Assembly (NCBI GenBank): GCA_942491415.1
Contig: CALOAD010000021.1
Span: 1-56,208, forward strand
Direction: 5' to 3'
DNA: 56,208 nucleotides
Source: CALOAD01 sp942491415
Lineage (GTDB): Bacteria; Cyanobacteriota; Vampirovibrionia; Gastranaerophilales; CALOAD01
The notes under the pieces were generated by a model. It made no database searches and had not been told where the DNA came from. It saw only the letters and a program-made list of their open reading frames with translations. Positions 31,889 to 40,499 of this stretch are shown one piece after another. The first letter of the stretch is position 1, and each line of letters opens with the position of its first letter. A program made the translations under genes and the position numbers.

Positions 31889-33247
31889 TCTATTTTCAAA
31901 AGTTTCATTATAAAGATCGATGTAAGAATTTACCATTTTATCGATGGTAAAGTTGTCTAAAACTTTTTTTCGTCCTTCTATGCCGGCTTGTTTTCTTAAA
32001 GCTTTGCTTTCTAAAAATATTTTAATGCCGTTTATGAAATCTTCTGAGTCTTTATATTTTGCTAAGTATCCCGTTTTATTATGATCTACTATTTCAGGTG
32101 TTGCGCTATAATCAAAGGCAATTACAGGGGTTTGGCAGGCAAGACTTTCGGCTGATACCAACCCGAAGGCTTCTACCAGTGAAGGATAGATAAAAAGATC
32201 TGCTGCGCTGTAATATAAAGCCATTTCTTCTTCTTTTTTAATGTATGGAATATTAATCCAGTTTTGTTTTTTTGATTTTGACTTTCCACCTATATTTAAG
32301 AATAAAATATCTTTATTGTTTTTAAGGACGTTGTAAGCTTCATAAACAAACTTCCCGCCTTTTTGAGGGTTAGCGGTTGCATTTGATGCTGAAAACATTA
32401 AAATGAGCTTATCAGTTGGTAGATTTAAAATTTCTCTGGCTTTTTGTTTATCTGTTGGTTTGAAAATATTTGTGTCGATGCCGTTATGAATAACTCTTAT
32501 GTCTTTATTTTTCAATATGCTTTGTTTAGCCCTATCAGCGAGCCATTTTGAAGGACACACAACGGTGAAATATGAAAGGTCGTAAATTTTTTGTTTTGTT
32601 TGCCATAAAAAATCAGTTGAGTCGGTTTTTAGTTTTGGATAGTAATTTAGATCAGGGCAATTTCCGCATCCTGTTTGCCATTTATTGCATTCAAAAGAGT
32701 AAGAGCAATGTCCTGTAAAGGATTGTTCATCGTGCAGCGTCCAAATAGTTGGTTTTAGTGAGGTTAATTTGGGCAGGATAAAGGGGGAGAAGTAAGCCCC
32801 GTGAAGGTTATGCAGATGAATGACATCAGTATTTTGAAAACATTCAAGGTTTGGTATTTTAAAACTTGAAAGGTTGAAAAAGTCTAATAAACCTGATCGT
32901 TTAGAATAGTTATGAAGCAATTTATGTAGTTTTTTGTTTTTGCATTCTAAGATTTCAACATCTTCTATAGCTTTATCATAGTTAGTTTTTGTCAATATTT
33001 TTGAGTTTAAATCTTTTTTGCTCAGGTTTTTATTTAAAAAATCATAAGCGACTTTTGCAGCTCCACCTTGCCCCACGGCTGTATTTATGTGAAGAATATT
33101 TTTCATCTCACCTTGTGGTTGGGTTTGAGGATATTTTCTAAAATGAGACAGTATAAAAGATTCGTAGACTTTTTGGGCTGTTTTTCTCGGGGCAAAGTTA
33201 CGTTTTAAAAAATTGGGATGTAAGTAGTTTTCAGGATTTTCGATCAT
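31838..33247 (-). CDS. GT4 family glycosyltransferase (paralogue of 49257 gene)
   Basis: 469 residues. Typical GT4 two-domain fold. The N-terminal motif HINTAVGQGGAAKVAYDFLN carries the glycine-rich nucleotide site, and the middle (HLHNLHGAYFSPFILPKLTS, HDEQSFTGHCSYSFECNKW, GCGNCPDL) matches the WcaC/WbaZ group. The C-terminal donor-binding part includes AADLFIYPSLVEAFGLVSAE, the EX7E-type motif. The gene at 49257-50651 shares almost the whole sequence pattern. It overlaps the upstream GT fragment by 4 bases (33244-33247), so both are one operon, and overlaps the 30251 gene convergently by 51 bases. Confidence 0.9.
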   Translation of the reverse strand: MIENPENYLHPNFLKRNFAPRKTAQKVYESFILSHFRKYPQTQPQGEMKNILHINTAVGQGGAAKVAYDFLNKNLSKKDLNSKILTKTNYDKAIEDVEILECKNKKLHKLLHNYSKRSGLLDFFNLSSFKIPNLECFQNTDVIHLHNLHGAYFSPFILPKLTSLKPTIWTLHDEQSFTGHCSYSFECNKWQTGCGNCPDLNYYPKLKTDSTDFLWQTKQKIYDLSYFTVVCPSKWLADRAKQSILKNKDIRVIHNGIDTNIFKPTDKQKAREILNLPTDKLILMFSASNATANPQKGGKFVYEAYNVLKNNKDILFLNIGGKSKSKKQNWINIPYIKKEEEMALYYSAADLFIYPSLVEAFGLVSAESLACQTPVIAFDYSATPEIVDHNKTGYLAKYKDSEDFINGIKIFLESKALRKQAGIEGRKKVLDNFTIDKMVNSYIDLYNETFENRLYHNPQRDSEIISFPG

Positions 33248-33906
33248 TTTTGCAGCTTTTTAAAAATTCTTGTAATTTCTCGTTTTATCATAAAAGGAAT
33301 TGTCTTTTTGTGAATATCATAGCGTACTTTTAAGATGTTTTGAATGTTTTTTTTGTTTGGAACTATAAAATCCGGGTGTTTTATTTTTTCTATTTCATAA
33401 GTTTTGCGATTTGCACAAAGAGCATTTTCTGCTGTATGACAAGCATTTTGGTGGCCAAAACCGATGTTTGAAACAAGGTTTTTATTAGGCACTACGCTAA
33501 GAGCGTTATTTACAAATAAAGCGTAGGTCCACTGATAGTCCCAAGTGTTTATTTTACCTTCGTACACTCTTGTAAAGGTTTTATTCCAGTATTTCTGCGC
33601 TTCTTTAGAGTCAAAGACATTTGAAATAGCGTTTTGCGTTATGAATTTTTCAAAATCCTGAAATTCTACGTTGTATAAATTCCAGGCTCTTCTCCAGCTT
33701 GCCCATCCCCAAATATGAGGGATTGTTGAAAAATAGTAAGAATCATCTTTTATAGTATCATCGAGAGGGTTTTCACCGCTTATGTGCATTATTCTGTTAT
33801 CGTGGCGATATAGTAAATTCAATACCTGTTTGTAATGCAATAAAACAACTGAATCCAAACTGTAGACTAATATACATATCCAGCACTCCAGGCAGCAAGA
33901 TGGCAA
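33244..33906 (-). pseudogene. Truncated HlpA-like glycosyltransferase
   Basis: The open frame is 220 residues, but only from about residue 34 (HDNRIMHISGENPLDDTIKD) does it match the full-length protein at 41731-42639 (RIMHISGNNPLNEEPDDSYY). From there on the two agree (HIWGWASWRRAWNLYNVEFQ, NTWDYQWTYALFVNNALSVV, IGFGHQNACHT). The first 33 residues (MPSCCLECWICILVYSLDSV) are not family sequence: they are the reverse reading of the GT9 gene starting at 33804. About 115 N-terminal residues, including the nucleotide-binding motif, are missing. Likely inactive. Confidence 0.8.
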
Positions 33907-34745
33907 GGCATATAAGCTCTGTTGATTCAGTGTATGAATATAACTATAAAACTAAAGAAAAAAGTATTTGGGCTTTAATTAAAAATATTCAACAACTAAG
34001 AAGTAAAGAAAAGATTGAAAAAATTTATATTTTAAATGATACGTTTAGAACAGCTCTATACGGCTTTTTAACTGGAGCAAAAGAGAGAATTGGCAGGAAA
34101 TATCAATCAAGAGATTTTTTGCTTACCCAAAAAATTGACTATGTTTTTATAGATCATCATCTTCATATGTCAGACTTTCTTTTTGGAGTCCTTAATAATA
34201 CTTCAGTACATATAGATGACTTTCCTGTTGAGCTGGTCACAATAAAAGAAGATGATTTATTTGTTGACGATTTACTAGATGGTTGCAATACTCAATGCAA
34301 AAAGATACTTGCAATAAATCCTTGCTCCGCTGATATTAAAAAAGACTGGAGTATTGAAGAGACTGCTGAATTTATAAAATTAATAAAAACCAAGACGGAT
34401 TATCAAGTAGCTATAATAGGCAATACAGAGACTCAAGACTTTGCAAATAGCGTTAAATATTTAACAAATGAAGAGTTTCTTGATTTAACAGGTAAGACTA
34501 GTTTATCTCAATTATTGTCACTTATTAAAAAAGTAAATATACTAGTTTCTGTTGACACTGGAACTGCTCATCTTTCTTATGCTTTAAAAACACCGACAAT
34601 AACTTTATTCTTTCAAGAAAATATGTATCGTTGGGACCCAAAGAATCTAGATGATAACTTGGTAATCTATGATAAAAGTGGAATTAGTGCACAAACTTGT
34701 TTTGCAAAAATTCAAAATAAGTTTCATATAAGTAATAAACATTAA
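33804..34745 (+). CDS. GT9 heptosyltransferase-like protein, 5' end truncated
   Basis: Open from GGC at 33804; reading GDIVNSIPVCNAIKQLNPNC then RLIYISSTPGSKMARHISSV, the N-terminal GT9 motif 'GDxVxSxPVxxALKxxxP', missing only about 10 residues and its start codon. An ATG at 33900 remains as a possible restart giving 281 residues. The C-terminal half has the ADP-heptose pattern AINPCSADIKKDWSIEETAE, SVDTGTAHLSYALKTPTITL and FF. Acts on LPS core or a related glycan. Its lost 5' end faces the lost 5' end of the HlpA-like gene: a rearrangement junction. Confidence 0.75.
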   Translation, partial: GDIVNSIPVCNAIKQLNPNCRLIYISSTPGSKMARHISSVDSVYEYNYKTKEKSIWALIKNIQQLRSKEKIEKIYILNDTFRTALYGFLTGAKERIGRKYQSRDFLLTQKIDYVFIDHHLHMSDFLFGVLNNTSVHIDDFPVELVTIKEDDLFVDDLLDGCNTQCKKILAINPCSADIKKDWSIEETAEFIKLIKTKTDYQVAIIGNTETQDFANSVKYLTNEEFLDLTGKTSLSQLLSLIKKVNILVSVDTGTAHLSYALKTPTITLFFQENMYRWDPKNLDDNLVIYDKSGISAQTCFAKIQNKFHISNKH

Positions 34746-35000
34746 AACTCTATTTGAAAATGCTAAATTAATAATGCAATGAATGGTAAGTGGAGTGACT
34801 ATACCAAAATCTAATAAATTATTAATTTTAGATAAAGAGTTTGATATTATCTGGACAAAAAATAGAAACGAGAAGCAAAGTTTTAACTAATTCGCTACTC
34901 GAGTTAAATATCATATTATTACAAAATTATAGTAATATGCTATTTATTATAATCACTTAATGTAATTTAATTTTATTTACACGAATATTTCTTAATTTCA
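34746..35000. other. Gap with a small ORF remnant
   Basis: 34783-34890 (plus) encodes 35 residues, MVSGVTIPKSNKLLILDKEF then DIIWTKNRNEKQSFN; a fragment or chance ORF with no ribosome site. The rest is AT-rich with no supported gene. Confidence 0.25.
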
Positions 35001-35869
35001 TTAATCACAAACTTTCCAACTGCCTAGCATATGGATACACTTATTTATTGAATGTCTAAAATCAGGATTATTATCATATTTTCTTAAAAATGTTCTAAAA
35101 TATTTACTTATAAACTGGCGAATTTTATTTGAAAATACACGATTAATAATAAAATCAAGGTCAGTTAATAGGTACATTTCTCTTATTGTTTCTTTTCCTT
35201 TTGTTGAAAGCATATAATTATCTATGGAGTTGTATGTACTGAAACCACCAAGGTCAAATTTGGCGATTGTTCTGTTTATATATATCGGCTTAAACTTGTA
35301 TTTTACAATTGCTCTTACATTAAATTCATAATCTCCACTCATGGGAAATTTTTCACTATACAAGCCACATTTATCAAAAACTCTTTTTCTATAAAATATT
35401 GTTTGATGATTGATGCACCCGTCCCATAGTTTATATTTGGAGTCAAAAAAGTCTTGTTTATATATGGTTTCTGGCTGAAAAATATTTACATAATTATTAT
35501 TTGGATCACTGCAATACATGTAAACATCTCCAAATAAAATATCTTCTTTATTAGTTTTAAAAGTATTAATTACATCATCTAAAACACCTTCATCAAATAG
35601 CAAATCATTTGCATTTAAAAAATACAAAATATCACCTTTAGCAGCTTTTACTCTTTATTCATTGCATTAAAAATACCTGAATCAGGTTCGGATATAAAAT
35701 AAGCAATCCGATCTTTATATTTTTCAATTAAATCAAGTGTACCATCAGTTGAAACCCCATCAATTATAATGTATTCTATATTATTGTATTTCTGAGACAA
35801 TACACTTAAAATAGTATTTTCTATGGTAGATACAGCATTTTTACATACGGTTATTATTGATACTTTCAT
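35001..35869 (-). pseudogene. GT2 family glycosyltransferase (WcaA-like), one-base frameshift
   Basis: The N-terminal piece (35648-35869) is MKVSIITVCKNAVSTIENTI, DGVSTDGTLDLIEKYKDRIA and ISEPDSGIFNAMNK, a canonical GT2 start. The frame stops at GAGTAA near 35,645, where one G is missing from a GGA. In the other frame the product continues KAAKGDILYFLNANDLLFDE, the DXD region, and INHQTIFYRKRVFDKCGLYS to the end at 35001. About 290 residues when joined. Located in the minus-strand part of the cluster; overlaps a GT4 remnant by 4 bases at its start. Confidence 0.85.
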
Positions 35870-36066
35870 AATTTTGCCTTTTCGTAAACTTCATTATATA
35901 CCTTTAAATAATTTTCTATAGAGAGCTCTATTGTAAAGTATTTTTCAATGTAATCTCTTGCATCTATAGAAGCAGATTTTGCAAGATCTTTGCACAATCT
36001 AAATGCTGAGTGCTTTTTTGAGTTAATATTTTTGAAAATATTTGTTGTAGAATAGTTATCATGCAT
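35866..36066 (-). pseudogene. C-terminal remnant of a GT4 glycosyltransferase
   Basis: 66 residues ending RDYIEKYFTIELSIENYLKV then YNEVYEKAKL, the standard C-terminal helix of GT4 enzymes. It begins MHDNYSTTNIFKNINSKKHS at 36066 where the rest of the protein should be; the catalytic domains are gone. Its first codon overlaps the start of the next plus-strand GT4 gene in the palindrome ATGCAT (36061-36066), so a breakpoint lies there. Confidence 0.6.
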
Positions 36067-37239
36067 AGAGTGAATAAAAACAAAGTGAGTAAAAAGACAC
36101 GAATAGCTTTTATTAAATATTTAGGGCTTGTGACTGCTGGAACTGAGAAGTTTTTGCAGACAATAGCTGCTGGGTTGCCAAAAGACGAGTTTGAGGTTGA
36201 TTATTATTGGGCTCACCCCGAAGATGTACCGCCAGATGAAGGAAGAATTCAATATTTACAAGACCATCAAGTCAATTTAATAGAATTTAAAACTTCAAAG
36301 CCCAGAGTTCATAGAGGTAAAGGTTGGCTTGATGAAACAAACTTTTTTAAAGTATTTAAAGGTGCAGATTTAATTCAAACTGGAAGATGCGGGCTCTTTG
36401 AAGAACCTTTCTGCTGTATTAGAAATATTCCAATAGTTGACTCTTATCACTATGTTGTTGGCGTTGATAATCAATTTAATGTATCAAGAGTTATGCATAT
36501 ATCAGAATTCAGCAAAAGAAAATATCTGGATATGGGTGGAGATGAATATAGAGTTGTAATGGTTTCTCATCCTATGATTATTCCTGATATTGAGTTTATA
36601 GATTATAGAAGCCAGTTAGGATTAAATAACAAGTTTATTTTTGGAATGCATCAGAGAAATGATAATGCCATATTCTCTGACATTCCGTTACTAGCTTATA
36701 AATCTGTAGAAAATGAAGATAATGCATTTGTGATACTTGGTGCTGGAGATAAATACAGGAATCAAGCAAAAGATTTAGGGCTTAAAAACGTATATTTCAT
36801 AGAACATACCGGTGATATTAATAAAATCCATAGTTTCTTACAGATGCTTGATGTGTATGCACATGGCAGAAAAGATGGAGAACTTAACTCTACAGCCATA
36901 GCTGAAGCTTTGTATTACGGCAAACCTGTAGTTTCGCATTTGTCAGATGCTTTTAACGGGCATGTTGAGTGCATTGGAAACGCAGGATTTGTTGTTGATA
37001 GTGTTGAGAAATATACAAAAAAATTATATGACCTTCAACAGAATAAGGAGTTTTATCAAGAAATTTCCCAAAATGCACATGTTAGATTTAAAGAGATGTA
37101 TGACTATCAAGTTCAAATGGATAATATTATTCAAATATATAGAGATGTATTAAAGAAACCTTATCCTGCTCCATTGAAACGTATAATTCTGGACATTAAG
37201 CAGCAGTTTCCGTTAAGGAGGCACCGAAGATGGCGTTAG
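36061..37239 (+). CDS. GT4 family glycosyltransferase
   Basis: 392 residues. The N-terminal domain opens RIAFIKYLGLVTAGTEKFLQ then TIAAGLPKDEFEVDYYW, a GT4 donor/acceptor cleft motif (glycine-Thr-Glu loop). The C-terminal domain has VILGAGDKYRNQAKDLGLKN, a short helix after HGRKDGELNSTAIAEALYYG and KPVVSH matching the EX7E catalytic region. A GTG at 36091 could be a shorter start; no clear ribosome site is visible for either. First gene of a plus-strand run with overlaps of 10 bp and gaps of 6-8 bp, so it is the head of an operon. Ends RRHRRWR, a basic tail. Confidence 0.88.
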   Translation: MHRVNKNKVSKKTRIAFIKYLGLVTAGTEKFLQTIAAGLPKDEFEVDYYWAHPEDVPPDEGRIQYLQDHQVNLIEFKTSKPRVHRGKGWLDETNFFKVFKGADLIQTGRCGLFEEPFCCIRNIPIVDSYHYVVGVDNQFNVSRVMHISEFSKRKYLDMGGDEYRVVMVSHPMIIPDIEFIDYRSQLGLNNKFIFGMHQRNDNAIFSDIPLLAYKSVENEDNAFVILGAGDKYRNQAKDLGLKNVYFIEHTGDINKIHSFLQMLDVYAHGRKDGELNSTAIAEALYYGKPVVSHLSDAFNGHVECIGNAGFVVDSVEKYTKKLYDLQQNKEFYQEISQNAHVRFKEMYDYQVQMDNIIQIYRDVLKKPYPAPLKRIILDIKQQFPLRRHRRWR

Positions 37240-38528
37240 TTTATGATTGTTTTATGTTTTTTAATGAGTTGGATTTGTTGGAAATAAGACTCAATGAGCT
37301 GAATGATGTTGTCGACAAGTTTGTTATTGCAGAAAGCACAAGAACTTTTTCAAATGATATTAAACCTCTTTACTTTTTAGAAAACAAAGAAAAATTTTCT
37401 AAGTTTTTGCACAAAATTGATTATATTGTCACTGATGAAACAAATTTGCCCAAATTTGAATCGGCCTGGACTTATGAGCATTTTCAAAGGAATATTATGC
37501 AGCAAAAATTAGAAGGTTGCAGCGATGATGACATTATAATTATTTCTGATTTGGATGAGATTCCTGATCCTGAAATGATTTTAAAATACAAAGATAAAGA
37601 AGGAATAAAAGCTTTTGATTTAAAGCATTATAATTTCTATTTAAATTACATAACTCCGGATGAACCTTGGACTAGAGGACCTAAGGTATTATTTTATAAA
37701 GATTTGAGAAACACAAACCTTACAAGTGTAAGGTTAGGAAAAGGTGAGCATATTCCAGAAGCAGGGTGGCACTTTAGTTATCTTGGAGGCTTGGAAAAAG
37801 TAATTTATAAAATAAAATCCGCATCGCATCAGGAATACAATACTCCTTACCATATGAGAAAAGAAAGAATTGAATCGATAATAAATAGAGGAGATGATCT
37901 TTTTGAAAGAGGATATGGGTTTAAAATAGTGCCATTAGATAAGTCTTTTCCTGAATATATTATAAAAAACAAGAGTAAATATTCAGCTTTGATTTTAGAA
38001 AAGCAAAGTTGTTTTAAACGACTCAAGGCAAAAATAGATAATTATATAAATAGAAAAATTGACATTTGTGAATATAATGCTGGCTTAGAAGATTTTGTTA
38101 GTTATAAATTTGATTATGTACATCATTTAGCAAACTCTCCAAATACTAATCTTTCTAGCAGAGTTAATGTTCAAGAAATTATGTCTCAATCGGTTTCTGA
38201 AGTAGATTTATTGCCGGAAAATTCAGTTAATTGTTTTGTTATAGAAAATTGTATAGAAGATATTGATATTAAAAAACTTATAAAAGTGCTGAAGCCTAAG
38301 ATGACTCAAAATGGTTATATAATCGCTAATGTTAAAAATAAAAAAATAGCTGGAAAATACAGCAGAAAAGAAATCAAATCAATTTTTCATGAAGAAAAAT
38401 ATTACTTTATTGCATTTAAAGGTCAAAAATCTCAACAATCACTTTTATTTAAAATTGCAGATTTTTTAACAGCGTTCTCTCTTTATGATAAAAAATATGA
38501 AGAGTATCTAATAGTTGCAAAACCATAG
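37230..38528 (+). CDS. GT17 family enzyme fused to a degenerate methyltransferase-like domain
   Basis: 432 residues. Residues 1-250 are GT17-like (beta-1,4-N-acetylglucosaminyltransferase family): MALVYDCFMFFNELDLLEIR, FVIAESTRTFSND, IIIISDLDEIPDPEMILKYK (the DXD), and GWHFSYLGGLEKVIYKIKSA. Residues about 285-432 resemble the second half of a class I methyltransferase (LPENSVNCFVIENCIEDIDI, KKLIKVLKPKMTQNGYIIAN) but the SAM-binding glycine motif I is absent, so this part probably binds a partner or is inactive. Overlaps the upstream gene by 10 bp. Confidence 0.75.
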   Translation: MALVYDCFMFFNELDLLEIRLNELNDVVDKFVIAESTRTFSNDIKPLYFLENKEKFSKFLHKIDYIVTDETNLPKFESAWTYEHFQRNIMQQKLEGCSDDDIIIISDLDEIPDPEMILKYKDKEGIKAFDLKHYNFYLNYITPDEPWTRGPKVLFYKDLRNTNLTSVRLGKGEHIPEAGWHFSYLGGLEKVIYKIKSASHQEYNTPYHMRKERIESIINRGDDLFERGYGFKIVPLDKSFPEYIIKNKSKYSALILEKQSCFKRLKAKIDNYINRKIDICEYNAGLEDFVSYKFDYVHHLANSPNTNLSSRVNVQEIMSQSVSEVDLLPENSVNCFVIENCIEDIDIKKLIKVLKPKMTQNGYIIANVKNKKIAGKYSRKEIKSIFHEEKYYFIAFKGQKSQQSLLFKIADFLTAFSLYDKKYEEYLIVAKP

Positions 38529-38536
38529 GGGGCGAA

Positions 38537-39550
38537 ATGAAAGTTAGTATAATAGTATTAGCATATAATCAGCTAGAGCAAGGGACAAAGCCTTGTATTG
38601 AAAGTATTTATAAGCATACTGATGCTAATAAGTTTGAGCTTATAGTGGTTGATAATAACTCTTCTGATGGAACTGCAGAGTATTTAAAACAATTGGCAAA
38701 AGAAAAATCCAACGTCAAACTGGTTTTAAATGATACAAATCGTGGCTATGCAGGTGGAAACAATGATGGAATTAAAATGGCAACAGGAGATTATTTAATA
38801 TTATTAAATAACGATACTCTTGTTTGTGCTAACTGGCTAGAAAATTTACTGTTACCTTTCTCGTTAGATTCAGCTGTTGGGCTTTGTGGACCAGTTACAA
38901 ACAGTGCCGAAAATGTTCAATATGTATGCTTGAGTGATTTGAATGAAAATAATTATGAAAGCATTACAGAGCCTTATATCAAAAAGAATCAAAATTCCTG
39001 GTTTATCACGGAAAGATTGATATTTTTCTGTGTAGCAATAAAAAAAGAAGTTATTGAGAAGGTTGGTTTATTAGATGAAAACTTCGGTAGAGGGTATTTT
39101 GAAGATGATGACTATTGTGCAAGAGCATCAAATGCCGGTTATAAATTAGCCATAGCAGAATCTTCTTTTGTATATCATAAAGGAAGCCTTTCATTTAAAG
39201 GACTAAAAGATTTTGATGAAATAATGGCAAAGAACCGCAAATTGTATATAAATAAACATAAGAAATATTCTATTTATTCTGACAATTTAGTTAGAATATA
39301 TGACAAATTAAAACTGGATATTGATAGCTATATATCCAAAAATACAGACTGCGATAAAGACATTGAAAATATCGTATCAAGATTTAAAATTCTGGAGCTT
39401 CATATGAAAAGAGCAAAGGAAAATGAAGAATTTTTGGTGAAAAAATATCAAATGGCGGGCTTTAAGGCTTTGTTTAGAGTATTATCAGATAATATAGAAC
39501 TGCTTTCAGTTATAAGAAAGAAGTTAAGAAAACCTTTTAAATGGCGGTAG
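38537..39550 (+). CDS. GT2 family glycosyltransferase
   Basis: 337 residues. GT2 core residues 1-230: MKVSIIVLAYNQLEQGTKPC, VVDNNSSDGTAEYLKQLAKE, GYAGGNNDGIKMATGDYLIL then LNNDTLV (DXD-equivalent), and FGRGYFEDDDYCARASNAGY with the catalytic ED motif. A helical, basic C-terminal 90 residues ends LRKPFKWR, possibly membrane-associated. Ribosome site GGGGCG just before the ATG. Spaced 8 bp from the upstream GT17 gene and 6 bp from the next gene. Confidence 0.92.
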   Translation: MKVSIIVLAYNQLEQGTKPCIESIYKHTDANKFELIVVDNNSSDGTAEYLKQLAKEKSNVKLVLNDTNRGYAGGNNDGIKMATGDYLILLNNDTLVCANWLENLLLPFSLDSAVGLCGPVTNSAENVQYVCLSDLNENNYESITEPYIKKNQNSWFITERLIFFCVAIKKEVIEKVGLLDENFGRGYFEDDDYCARASNAGYKLAIAESSFVYHKGSLSFKGLKDFDEIMAKNRKLYINKHKKYSIYSDNLVRIYDKLKLDIDSYISKNTDCDKDIENIVSRFKILELHMKRAKENEEFLVKKYQMAGFKALFRVLSDNIELLSVIRKKLRKPFKWR

Positions 39551-39556
39551 TATAAT

Positions 39557-40348
39557 ATGAAAAGCAAAAAAGAACTAGCTATAGTCCTAGGTTGCACTGA
39601 TAATATGACTTTTGCATTGGCAAATGTTATATTAGGAGTCTTAAAAAACAATCCTGATCTAAATACTGAATTTGTTATTTTTCATAATGGAATAAAAGAA
39701 AAAGATCAAAATATTCTCAATAAAATAGCTAACTGTATTTTTGAAGAATATGATTTTCCGTTAAAGGATAATCAAAAATTTGTTGAGTCTTCTATGAACC
39801 AATTTACATATATGATGTATTCGCGATATGAATGCTTCGATTTATTAAATAAGTATAAAAACGTAATCTGGTTAGATATTGACATAATAGTTAAAGAAGG
39901 TTTAACTGAGCTAATCACCAGTTGTAAAGGAGATATGGGCTTATGGTTATCTAATGATGACATGAGCGTAAACTTTACAAAGCCTCTTGTTAATTATGAT
40001 ATGTTAAAAAAATCTTATAACTCAGGTGTTATTGTATTTAAAGATACATTGCCAGAATTTCAAAATATGAAAAAATGGTGTTACGATAAAACGTCCGAGC
40101 TTGCTGAAATTCTATATTGTCCAGATCAAGGAATAATTAATTTATTAATAGAAGATTTTAAAATTAATTTGACAAATTTAGATGAGAAGTTTAATTGTCA
40201 TCCAAGTAAAAAATGCAGTAAAAATGCTGTTATTCTCCATTCTTACCGTCCTGAAAAATTTTGGAATTTTTGGAGCATAAAAGAATGGAATGAAAACTAT
40301 AAAAAATGGATTAAAATTGGCGGAACTCCAACCAAGATTAAAACCTAA
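39557..40348 (+). CDS. GT8-like glycosyltransferase (tail lost by a stop and frameshift)
   Basis: 263 residues. ALANVILGVLKNNPDLNTEF, FVIFHNGIKEKDQNIL, then RYECFDLLNKYKNVIWLDID (DXD) and the region PDQGIINLLIEDFKINLTNL then HSYRPEKFWNF match GT8/LPS galactosyltransferase-type enzymes. A near-relative of 48346-49251. In-frame after the TAA at 40348 the sequence continues NIISGIVKSKWPSAL, then after another indel near 40,395 ends DPIRKPRHFFIFLVKKLKK at 40452, the same C-terminal motif as the relative. So the gene has lost its basic tail through a nonsense and a frame change. Confidence 0.85.
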   Translation: MKSKKELAIVLGCTDNMTFALANVILGVLKNNPDLNTEFVIFHNGIKEKDQNILNKIANCIFEEYDFPLKDNQKFVESSMNQFTYMMYSRYECFDLLNKYKNVIWLDIDIIVKEGLTELITSCKGDMGLWLSNDDMSVNFTKPLVNYDMLKKSYNSGVIVFKDTLPEFQNMKKWCYDKTSELAEILYCPDQGIINLLIEDFKINLTNLDEKFNCHPSKKCSKNAVILHSYRPEKFWNFWSIKEWNENYKKWIKIGGTPTKIKT

Positions 40349-40452
40349 AATATAATATCAGGAATAGTAAAGTCAAAATGGCCGAGCGCTCTGATCCAAT
40401 CAGAAAACCAAGACATTTCTTTATTTTTTTAGTTAAGAAGTTAAAGAAATAA
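40349..40452 (+). pseudogene. Detached C-terminal tail of the GT8-like gene
   Basis: Carries NIISGIVKSKWPSAL in the upstream gene's frame, then DPIRKPRHFFIFLVKKLKK in a second frame. The tail matches HPIRQPRKFIKYLVKKLW of the gene ending at 49251 and NPIRKPRQFILHLLKRN of the gene ending at 44637. Confidence 0.6.
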
Positions 40453-40499
40453 AAGAATAAAACTAATCTGCTAGTGATATTTTTAAAAACTCAATTGAT

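Noticed and set aside
33244..33906. New 220-residue protein with Cys-rich N-terminus
   Set aside because: The Cys-rich part is the antisense reading of the GT9 gene; only the rest is family sequence.
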